From an uncultured Ignavibacteriota bacterium (GTDB lineage: Bacteria; Bacteroidota; Ignavibacteria; Tepidaquicellales; Tepidaquicellaceae), in NCBI GenBank assembly GCA_903901375.1, contig CAIUQV010000470.1, positions 1 to 43,255 on the forward strand: DNA of 43,255 nucleotides, read 5' to 3'. How positions within the stretch are numbered: position 1 is the stretch's first letter; each line of letters opens with the position of its first letter. Both the position numbers and the translations under genes were made by a program. The notes under the pieces are model-generated. The model was not told the DNA's origin and did no database searches. It worked only from the letters and a program-made list of their open reading frames with translations. This document shows, in pieces, positions 33,584 through 42,400 of the stretch.

Positions 33584-34491
33584 GCTAAAACCACCTCTGC
33601 AGCTCTAAGTTTTGCACTTCTTGCTTTTGAATTTCTCTTTACTTCTTCATAACTCGGCATAATAACTTTCTTAGTTAGAATCTTAAACCCTTTTGCCATA
33701 TCATTCTTTATTTCGTTATTCTTAAAAAAGTTTTTTACAATTCGGTCCTCCAGCGAATGGTATGAAACTACAACGATTCTCCCGCCATCCGATAATATTT
33801 CGAGGCTACTTGCAAGTAATTTTTCTAAATCATTAAGTTCATCGTTAACTGCTATTCTCAATGCCTGAAATGCTTTTGAAAGGAATTTAACAGGTACACT
33901 TTTTTTAAGGTCGTATTCCTTTTGAATTATATTAACTAATTCGCCTGTGGTTTCGAGTTTTTTAGTTTTACGGAAATTTATTATTGCTCTCGATAGTCTT
34001 GAAGCTTTCTTGATTTCGCCAAAGGTCTCAAAAATATAAGTAAGCTGGGATTCCTTGTATTCATTAAGAATCTGACTGGCATCTATTGATGAGTTTTTAT
34101 CTGCACGCATATCGATTGCAGTATCGTTCATAAAACTAAAACCCTCTTCGTGAGTAAGCTGGTAAGAAGATAAACCTAAATCCGCAACAATTCCCGTTAT
34201 GCTGTTAAAACCAAGATCATTTACAATGTTTTTGATTTCAGCAAAATTACCCTGCTTAAAAAATATGTTAGCCTTTCTACTTTCCAATCTTTTAGATGAA
34301 TGATTTATTGCGTTAATATCCTTATCAACACAAATTAATTTTGAATCTTCTTTAATATTATCAGAAATTAACTCTGAATAACCGCCTCCGCCTAAGGTAC
34401 AGTCTACTATAATATGCTTGTCAATCTTTGGATTAATCAAATACATATTCATAGTCTCCAGTAATACCGGAATATGGTATTCGGTCTTCAA
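33580..34491 (-). CDS. rsmH: 16S rRNA (cytosine-1402-N4)-methyltransferase RsmH
   Basis: It methylates C1402 in the decoding centre of 16S rRNA using S-adenosylmethionine. The 303-aa protein starts YHIPVLLETMNMYL, has the SAM-binding DCTLGGGGYSELI motif, GIVADLGLSSYQL and the C-terminal SYHSLEDRIVKNFFK motif, all diagnostic. The start codon is TTG (34491-34489), preceded by an AAGGG purine stretch about 9 nt upstream; MKTEYHIPVLL fits family N-termini. It lies 21 nt after mraZ and overlaps ftsL by 4 nt. Confidence 0.97.
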   Translation of the reverse strand: MKTEYHIPVLLETMNMYLINPKIDKHIIVDCTLGGGGYSELISDNIKEDSKLICVDKDINAINHSSKRLESRKANIFFKQGNFAEIKNIVNDLGFNSITGIVADLGLSSYQLTHEEGFSFMNDTAIDMRADKNSSIDASQILNEYKESQLTYIFETFGEIKKASRLSRAIINFRKTKKLETTGELVNIIQKEYDLKKSVPVKFLSKAFQALRIAVNDELNDLEKLLASSLEILSDGGRIVVVSYHSLEDRIVKNFFKNNEIKNDMAKGFKILTKKVIMPSYEEVKRNSKARSAKLRAAEVVLA

Positions 34492-34512
34492 AGCATTTAC
34501 CCTTGTTAATAT

Positions 34513-34971
34513 TTATAAAATATTCTTATTTAAAATCTTTTCCGTTACCGCCTGCGCAACGCTTTCAAATGGTTCAGGATTTTGCTTATCGTATTCAGCC
34601 TTGCTTTCAGGATTCCAGATTTCAATGTTCTGAAGCATTCCGAGAAGCAAAACTTCTTTCTTGATTTGTGCAAAATCAATCAATTGGGAAGGGAGTAAGA
34701 ATCTGTTGTGAGAATCTAGTTCACATTCATGGACGTACATTAAGAATTGTCTCATGAAATATCTTTCTTTGTCATTAAACACATTGAAATTCATAAGACC
34801 TTTTTTTACCCTTTCCCATTCGTCAAGTGGGTATAACATTAGACATCCGTTTAAACCACGGGTTAAAACGATTTTATTGTCAGCCTCCGGAGTCATCTTT
34901 GACCTGAATTTTCCGGGAAGTACAATCCTCGATTTTGCATCTAAAACCGCAATTGAATGTCCTTGAAACAA
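34513..34971 (-). CDS. mraZ: transcriptional regulator MraZ
   Basis: MraZ binds DNA repeats at its own promoter and adjusts expression of the dcw operon. The 152-aa protein has two SpoVT/AbrB-like halves, with DAKSRIVLPGKFR (11-23) and later DSHNRFLLPSQLIDFA as the matching motif in the second half. The start codon is TTG (34971-34969), with an in-frame stop two codons upstream, and MFQGHS fits the family's usual MFxG start. No SD is visible. It is the first gene of the cluster; three MraZ-box repeats (35010-35033) and a consensus promoter (35037-35066) lie directly upstream, indicating autoregulation. Confidence 0.96.
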   Translation of the reverse strand: MFQGHSIAVLDAKSRIVLPGKFRSKMTPEADNKIVLTRGLNGCLMLYPLDEWERVKKGLMNFNVFNDKERYFMRQFLMYVHECELDSHNRFLLPSQLIDFAQIKKEVLLLGMLQNIEIWNPESKAEYDKQNPEPFESVAQAVTEKILNKNIL

Positions 34972-35009
34972 TATTTACTAAATTTAATTAAGTATTTTTG
35001 GGATTTGAA

Positions 35010-35033
35010 GCCACTTTATCCCACTTCATCCCA
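35010..35033 (-). promoter_or_regulatory. MraZ-box operator (three 10-bp-spaced repeats)
   Basis: On the minus strand GTGGGATGAA, GTGGGATAAA and GTGGCTTCAA follow each other directly, so TGGG occurs at 35033-35030 and 35023-35020, and the degenerate TGGC at 35013-35010. Known MraZ operators are TGGGN repeats separated by 5 nt, giving the same 10-bp period. The first box begins 4 nt past the promoter's -7 element, so bound MraZ would cover the transcription start. Confidence 0.85.
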
Positions 35034-35036
35034 CTA

Positions 35037-35066
35037 CAAAAATACATAATTTAATGTTAAAGTCAA
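35037..35066 (-). promoter_or_regulatory. mraZ/dcw operon promoter
   Basis: Minus-strand TTG (35066-35064; TTGACT in full), a 19-nt spacer, then TATTTTTG (35044-35037), an exact match to the Bacteroidota -7 element TAnnTTTG. It lies between the rpoC terminator and the MraZ boxes, where the dcw promoter should be. Confidence 0.7.
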
Positions 35067-35137
35067 ACTTATTTTTTAAGAATTTGCAAATTATTTACTG
35101 GTTAGAACTTTGGAGTTTTGAAAGGAATTTGGGGAAT

Positions 35138-35169
35138 AAAAAATGGGGTTACTAAATAGTAACCCCATT
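35138..35169 (-). terminator. rho-independent terminator of the rpoBC operon
   Basis: AATGGGGTTACT (35142-35153) and AGTAACCCCATT (35158-35169) form a perfect 12-bp inverted repeat with a 4-nt loop; on the minus strand six T follow (plus-strand A 35138-35143). It lies about 24 nt past the rpoC stop codon. Confidence 0.9.
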
Positions 35170-35192
35170 GTATTTATGATTTCACTTTTCTT

Positions 35193-38100
35193 TTATGACA
35201 ATTCGTATTCTTTGCTTACCTTTTCTTTTTCATCGGAGTCATCTTCAAATTCACCCATTGTATGTTTGTCAACATGTGAAACAAGTAACTCTCTGTATTT
35301 TCTTAATCCTGTGCCTGCTGGTATAATTTGTCCTATTATAACGTTTTCTTTTAATCCCAGGAGGTAATCAACTTTACCTTTGATAGCTGCATCAGTGAGA
35401 ACCCTCGTCGTTTCCTGGAACGATGCTGCAGAAATAAAGCTGTCCGTCGATAGAGAAGTCTGAGTAATACCAAGTAATACTGCATCAGCTGTAGCTGGTA
35501 CCGCATCTCTTGTTTTAATACCTGTCTTATTCTTTTTCTTAAGCAGTAAATTTAATTCTTTAACTGCTTTCTTTGGCAATATTTCACCAACAGATACTGC
35601 ATCACTATCACCCTTGTCGATTACAACTACCATACCCCTCATTCTTTCATTGCCTTCTGCAAAACTATTTTTGTGAATTACATCACCTTCAAGAAATGTC
35701 GTATCACCTGAACTTGTCACTTTCACTTTTTGCAGCATCTGGCGTACTATAACTTCAATATGTTTATCGTTAATCTTTACACCCTGAATTCTGTAAACTT
35801 CCTGAATTTCGTTTACAAGGTATTCCTGTACTTCAGATACACCTTTGATTTTCAGAATATCAACCGGATCGAAAGCTCCTCCAGTTAAAGGTTCACCTGC
35901 AAATACTGAATCACCGCTGCGTACTAAAATATGTTTTGAAATAGGAATTCTGTAATCAATAGATTTAGATCCGTCAACACTCTTAAGTGTAACTTCACGG
36001 CTACCTCTTGAGATTTTACCAATTTCAACTTTACCGTCTATTTCTGCAATTTTAGCCGGATCCGATGGACTTCTTGCTTCGAACAATTCTGTAACTCTTG
36101 GTAAACCTCCTGTAATATCACGGGTTTTACCTGATTCTCTTGGAATTTTTACTATAGTTGCACCGGCTTTTACTTCAACACCATCTGCAAAAAGTAAGTT
36201 TGCTTTTGCAGGAATTAAGTAAGAACTTAATACTTTATTTCCACGCTGTGAAACTATTTGCAAAGTAGGACTCTTTGTTTTGTCTTTACTTTCGATAACT
36301 GTTTTTTGTAAGTTACCGGTCTGTTCATCGATTACCAATTCATACTGCTTGCCTTCCTGTAAGTCCTGATACTGTAATATACCATTATGTTCAGCTACTA
36401 TTACTGAGTTGTATGGATCCCATTCATAGAGCTTCTGGTTTTTAACAACTTTTTCATTATTCTTAACTTTCAGTTTAGAACCATAAGGAACAAAGTATTT
36501 GGCAAGTACATTCTTTTTATCGTCAACAATATTAATAACACCATTTCTACTTAAAGAAATATGTTGCATATCTGTTGTTGTTTCGTACTCAACGATTTTA
36601 AAGTTTTCAAAGATAACTTTTCCATCAAATTTAGTTATTATCTCAGACTGAGTAACAATTTTACTTGCAGTACCACCAATGTGGAATGTTCTTAGAGTTA
36701 ACTGAGTTCCTGGCTCACCGATTGACTGTGCAGCTATGATACCAACGGCCTCTCCAACATTAACCATTTTACCGGTTGACAAATCTCTTCCATAACATTT
36801 TGTACAGACACCACGCTTTGATTCGCAAGTTAATACCGAACGAATTTCAACACCTGTAATAGGAGTTTCGGATATCAGTAATACTTTATCTTCATCAATC
36901 TCTTCGCCTGCTTTGACAATAACTTTTTTAGTTAAAGGATTAATAACGTCATGCGTTGATACTCTGCCAAGAATTCTTTCTGATAATGGTTCTTTTACAT
37001 CTTCACCTTCTTTAAGAGCTTCTGTATATACTCCACGGATTGTACCGCAGTCTTTTTCATTTATAATTACATCCTGTGCAACGTCTACGAGTCTGCGAGT
37101 TAAATAACCCGCATCAGCCGTCTTCAACGCAGTATCAGCCAAACCTTTTCTGGCACCGTGAGTTGAAATAAAGTACTCAAGGATTGAAAGACCTTCTTTA
37201 AAGTTTGCAATAATCGGGTTTTCAATAATTTCTCCGGCCTGACCTGTGAGTGATTTTTGAGGTTTCTGCATAAGACCTCTCATACCTGCAAGCTGACTAA
37301 CCTGTTCGGCAGAACCTCTTGCACCAGAATCGATCATCATATGCAATGAATTAAATCCATTCTTTGATTTACGAAGATTATCCATCAAATCATTCTTTAC
37401 ATGATCGCGTACATGTGTCCAGTTATCGATAACCTTATTGTATCTTTCGTTTTCAGAAATAATACCTTTGGACTTTTGTCTTTCGATAGATTCAACTTTT
37501 GCTAAAGCTTCTTCGATAATCTTCTTCTTTGTACTTGGTACTTCAATATCATCAATATTAACCGATAATCCGCCTAAAGTAGCATACTTAAATCCAAGTT
37601 CCTTTAATTTATCAAGGAATAAAGCCGTCTTCTGATTACCGACTTTCCTGTAAATCATTCCGATTATAGAATTAATTTTCTTCTTTCTCAGAAGTTCATT
37701 AATAAACGGAATACCTTCAGGAACTATTTGATTAAAAATAACTCTTCCTGCAGTTGTCTCAATTATTTCACCATTAATTCTGATCTTTATTCTTGCGTGC
37801 AAACTTACAACTCTATTGTTGACTGCAACAATTAATTCGTCTGCAGATGCAAACATCTTTCCTTCACCTTTATCACCTTTTAAATCTTTAGTTAAATAGT
37901 AACAACCGAGTACAAGTTCCTGGTTGGGAACAATAATCGGATTACCATTCTGTGGCGAAAGAATATTATGAGATGATAACATCAGAATAGTTGCTTCAAG
38001 CTGAGCATCATAAGACAACGGAACGTGCACTGCCATCTGGTCACCGTCAAAGTCAGCATTGAAAGCTGTACATACAAACGGATGCAATGTTATTGCCTTA

Positions 38101-39458
38101 CCTTCAATCAGTACAGGCTGAAATGCCTGAATACTTAATCTGTGAAGCGTAGGAGCACGATTTAATAATACCGGATGTCCATCAATTACGTTTTCAAGTA
38201 TATCCCATACATCGGGTGTTCTTCTGTCTATTAACTTCTTTGCGCTTTTTACTGTCTTGACATAATCTCTGTCTATAAGTCTTCTGATGACAAATGGTTT
38301 AAATAACTCAAGTGCCATATCTTTTGGAATACCGCATTCATGAAGTTTAAGTTCCGGACCAACAACTATAACTGATCTTCCCGAATAGTCAACTCTTTTT
38401 CCGAGTAAATTCTGACGGAACCTTCCCTGCTTGCCTTTCAATATATCGGATAAAGATTTTAAAGCTCTGTTTTCAGACCTTACTGCTGTAACTCTTCTCG
38501 AATTATCAAGTAATGCGTCAACAGCTTCCTGAAGCATTCTCTTTTCATTTCTTAAAATTACTTCGGGTGCCTTAATATCTATTAATCTTTTTAATCTGTT
38601 ATTTCTGATAATAACTCTTCTGTATAAGTCATTTAAATCGCTCGTTGCAAACCTTCCGCCTTCCAAAGGAACTAATGGACGTAATTCAGGTGGTATAACC
38701 GGAATAACATCAAATACCATCCATTCAGGTTTATTTGGTTTTCCGTCCGGCTTTAACTTAAAGGACTCAAGTACTCTTAACCTTTTAATATTCTCAGCTT
38801 TTTTAATAGCAGATGGTTCATCCAATAATTCTGCTCTTAAACGTGCTATCTCTTCATTAATTACAACACGTCTTAACATTTCCTTTATTGCCCTGCCACC
38901 CTGATCAACAATAAACTTATCTTTATTATCATCATCCATAAACTGATGATCTTCAGGCATCTTGGCTAATTCCTCAAGATAGTCCTCTTCAGATATCAAT
39001 TCATGCTTCTTAAATCTGGATTTACCGGGATTTATAACAACGTATGATTCATAGTATATAATCTTTTCAAGTTCTTTGGATGTGATTCCAAGTACATAAC
39101 CAATTTTTGAAGGTAATGACCTGAAATACCATATATGAACTACAGGAACGCATAAAGAAATATGACCCATTCTTTCACGTCTGACACTTTTCATATTAAT
39201 TTCAACACCGCATCTGTCGCAAACTATTCCTTTATACCTTATACCTCTGTATTTACCGCAATGACATTCCCAGTCTTTTACGGGACCGAATATTTTCTCA
39301 CAGAACAAACCATCTTTATCCGGCTTAAAAGTTCTGTAGTTAATCGTTTCGGGTTTTGTAACCTCGCCATAAGAATTTGTTATTATTGTGTCTGTCGAAG
39401 CAATATTAATTGTTATCTTCGAAAAACGCTTTTTCTTTTGTTCGGGTTTTATTGGCAT
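35193..39458 (-). CDS. rpoC: DNA-directed RNA polymerase subunit beta'
   Basis: This is the largest RNA polymerase subunit, forming the clamp and catalytic centre. The 1421-aa length is normal for the FCB group. Zinc site 1 has Cys65, Cys67, Cys80 and Cys83 (CHCGKYRG ... CDRCG). The catalytic NADFDGDQM motif has Asp469, Asp471 and Asp473. Zinc site 2 is visible in TCESKRGVCTKCYGRDL. The trigger-loop region (SIGEPGTQLTLRTFHIGG) is intact. The start is ATG with no SD motif, 32 nt after the rpoB stop, and a strong terminator follows. No insertion, inactivating change or intein is apparent. Confidence 0.99.
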   Translation of the reverse strand: MPIKPEQKKKRFSKITINIASTDTIITNSYGEVTKPETINYRTFKPDKDGLFCEKIFGPVKDWECHCGKYRGIRYKGIVCDRCGVEINMKSVRRERMGHISLCVPVVHIWYFRSLPSKIGYVLGITSKELEKIIYYESYVVINPGKSRFKKHELISEEDYLEELAKMPEDHQFMDDDNKDKFIVDQGGRAIKEMLRRVVINEEIARLRAELLDEPSAIKKAENIKRLRVLESFKLKPDGKPNKPEWMVFDVIPVIPPELRPLVPLEGGRFATSDLNDLYRRVIIRNNRLKRLIDIKAPEVILRNEKRMLQEAVDALLDNSRRVTAVRSENRALKSLSDILKGKQGRFRQNLLGKRVDYSGRSVIVVGPELKLHECGIPKDMALELFKPFVIRRLIDRDYVKTVKSAKKLIDRRTPDVWDILENVIDGHPVLLNRAPTLHRLSIQAFQPVLIEGKAITLHPFVCTAFNADFDGDQMAVHVPLSYDAQLEATILMLSSHNILSPQNGNPIIVPNQELVLGCYYLTKDLKGDKGEGKMFASADELIVAVNNRVVSLHARIKIRINGEIIETTAGRVIFNQIVPEGIPFINELLRKKKINSIIGMIYRKVGNQKTALFLDKLKELGFKYATLGGLSVNIDDIEVPSTKKKIIEEALAKVESIERQKSKGIISENERYNKVIDNWTHVRDHVKNDLMDNLRKSKNGFNSLHMMIDSGARGSAEQVSQLAGMRGLMQKPQKSLTGQAGEIIENPIIANFKEGLSILEYFISTHGARKGLADTALKTADAGYLTRRLVDVAQDVIINEKDCGTIRGVYTEALKEGEDVKEPLSERILGRVSTHDVINPLTKKVIVKAGEEIDEDKVLLISETPITGVEIRSVLTCESKRGVCTKCYGRDLSTGKMVNVGEAVGIIAAQSIGEPGTQLTLRTFHIGGTASKIVTQSEIITKFDGKVIFENFKIVEYETTTDMQHISLSRNGVINIVDDKKNVLAKYFVPYGSKLKVKNNEKVVKNQKLYEWDPYNSVIVAEHNGILQYQDLQEGKQYELVIDEQTGNLQKTVIESKDKTKSPTLQIVSQRGNKVLSSYLIPAKANLLFADGVEVKAGATIVKIPRESGKTRDITGGLPRVTELFEARSPSDPAKIAEIDGKVEIGKISRGSREVTLKSVDGSKSIDYRIPISKHILVRSGDSVFAGEPLTGGAFDPVDILKIKGVSEVQEYLVNEIQEVYRIQGVKINDKHIEVIVRQMLQKVKVTSSGDTTFLEGDVIHKNSFAEGNERMRGMVVVIDKGDSDAVSVGEILPKKAVKELNLLLKKKNKTGIKTRDAVPATADAVLLGITQTSLSTDSFISAASFQETTRVLTDAAIKGKVDYLLGLKENVIIGQIIPAGTGLRKYRELLVSHVDKHTMGEFEDDSDEKEKVSKEYELS

Positions 39459-39490
39459 ATTTTAAATAAAATTAATTTCTTTGTTTTGTT

Positions 39491-42400
39491 TTAATCAATA
39501 TTTATATCTAAACCTAATCCCTGTAACTCTTTCATAATAACATTGAAAGCTTCAGGAATATTCGGTTCAGGTAAGTTTTCACCTTTTATGATTGACTCAT
39601 ACACTTTACTTCTTCCAACAACATCATCACTCTTAACTGTAAGCATTTCTCTTAATATATGTGATGCGCCATAGCCTTGTAAAGCCCAGCACTCCATCTC
39701 TCCGAACCTCTGACCACCAAATTGAGCTTTACCACCAAGCGGCTGCTGTGTTATTAATGAGTAAGGTCCTATTGAACGAGCGTGAATCTTGTCATCAACT
39801 AAGTGTGAAAGTTTAAGCATATAAATATATCCAATCGTAACCTGCTGATCGAATTTAATTCCTGTCATACCGTCAAATAAATCCGACCTTGAGTTATTAG
39901 GTAATCCTGACTGTTCAAGCGAAGTAATAATTTCTTCGACAGTTGCTCCGTCAAAAATTGGAGTAGCAAACTTAACTCCATTTTGCTTTCCAACCCATCC
40001 GAGGGCAGTTTCATATAACTGACCCAGGTTCATTCTTGATGGTACACCTAATGGATTCAGGACAATGTCAACCGGTCTGCCGTCAGGTAAGAACGGCATG
40101 TCTTCCGGTGGTACAATTTTAGCAACAACACCTTTATTTCCGTGTCTTCCTGCCATTTTATCACCTACGGAGAGTTTTCTCTTTTTAGCGACATATACCT
40201 TAGCCAGTTTGACAACTCCATTTGGTAATTCATCACCTAAAGTGACTTTTACCTTGAGCCTTTTATACTTTTCTTCAATTTCAACAATTTTATACTGATA
40301 ATTCTTGAATATATCTATAATTAAAGAATTAGCTTTTTTACTGTTAGACCAGTCTACATCAACATCAAGCTCACGGAAATCGATATTATTATTGTTAAAC
40401 AGATTAATAAATGTTTCTCTCTTAAAAGTTACATTCTTCTTTATAACAACATTACCCTTTATGTCCCTGATACCCTCAGAATCTTTTCCTTCTAACAATA
40501 TTCCAAGTTTTTCAGCTAATTTAAGGTTAAGCTCTTTAATATCTTTCTTTCTTTCACTTTCATATTTATCTATTCTCTTTTTCTCTTCACGTTTACCTTC
40601 AGAGTCTTTGGTTTTTCTTGAGAATAACTTTCTATTGATTACAATACCTTTTAAACCAGGTGTTGCTTTCAGAGAAGCATCTTTAACATCACCTGCCTTA
40701 TCTCCAAAGATTGCTCTGAGAAGTTTTTCTTCAGGTGTTGGTTCAGTTTCACCTTTCGGTGTAACTTTTCCTATTAATATATCACCTTCTTTAACGTCTG
40801 CACCAATTCTTACTATACCATTTTCATCAAGGTCTTTTGTAGCTTCTTCACTTACATTCGGAATTTCTTTTGTTAATTCTTCTTCACCTCTTTTTGTATC
40901 TCTTACCTCTAGACTGAACTCTTCTATATGAACAGATGTAAAAATATCTTTTGAAACAACTTTTTCACTGATAACAATAGCATCTTCAAAGTTATATCCT
41001 CTCCACGGCATAAATGCAACGAGAATATTTCTGCCAAGTGCGAGTTCTCCATTTTCAGTTGAAGAACCGTCCGCAAGAATATCACCCTTTTTAACTTTTT
41101 GGCCTTCTCTTACGATTGGTCTTTGATTAATAGATGTATCCTGATTAGTTCTTAAGAATTTTACTAATCTGTATTCTACAGTTCTTTTATCTTCGAAGCT
41201 TAATAGACTTTCTTCAGAATCTTCTCTAATGTTATATTTTACGATAATCTTATCAGATGAAACATATTCAATAATACCGTCCGCTTCTGCAACAATCATT
41301 GAACGGGAATCTCTCGCGACAATCTCTTCAAATCCGGTACCAACAATTGGTGACTGAGGTCTTAATAAAGGAACTGCCTGACGCTGCATATTACTGCCCA
41401 TCAGTGCTCTGTTAGCATCGTCATGCTCAAGGAAAGGAATTAATGCAGCTGCTGCAGAGACAATCTGATTTGTAGCAACATCCATATAATCAACATTTTT
41501 TCCTTCCTCAACAGGAAAGTCACCTTTAAACCTTGTCTTCACCTTTTTATTTACAAAAACACCTTTATGGTCTAATGGTTCGTTTGCCTGTGCTATATAG
41601 AATTCATCTTCTTTATCAGCAGATATGAATTCAATATTATCGGATACTATACCGTTATCGACAGTCCTGTACGGAGTTTCGATAAATCCTAATTCATTGA
41701 CTCTGGAATGAATACACAATGAAGAAATAAGACCGATATTCGGACCTTCAGGAGTTTCAATCGGACATAATCTTCCGTAGTGAGTATAGTGAACGTCACG
41801 AACTTCAAATCCGGCTCTTTCACGGGAAAGTCCACCTGGTCCTAATGCGGAAATTCTTCTTTTGTGAGTCATCTCTGACAACGGATTTGTCTGATCCATA
41901 AACTGTGATAACTGACTCGTTCCAAAGAATGAAGATAAAGCACTGGTAATTGGCCTTGAACTTACTAATCTTAATGGAGTTAAATTTTCTTCATCATGAA
42001 TACTCATCTTTTCTCTGATGGTTCTGATCATTCTTGAAAGACCAAGACCAAACTGCTGTGATAATTGTTCATTAACAGTTCTTACTCTTCTGTTACCTAA
42101 ATGATCAATATCATCTACTTCTTTTTTCCTGTCAACTAAATCCCTGATGTATTCAATAATTTTCTTGATATCTTCGAGAGTGAGAATAGTTGTAGTTAAG
42201 TCAATATTTAAATCAAGTTTTCTGTTTATTTTATATCTTCCAACTTCGCCTAAGTCATACTTCTTTGTATTAAAGAACTGTTTTTCAATGTAACTCTTGG
42301 CACTTTCGCCTTCAGCATCAGTCATTAAATGCTGAGCAGCTTTTTTATCCTTAGGATTTGTAGGTTCTGTAGGTGCTGTTGCAATCTCTTCTTCCTCATC

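Noticed and set aside
40305..40931. 208-codon plus-strand frame inside rpoB
   Set aside because: Antisense to the conserved rpoB; Ser/Leu/Phe-rich shadow frame with no domain.
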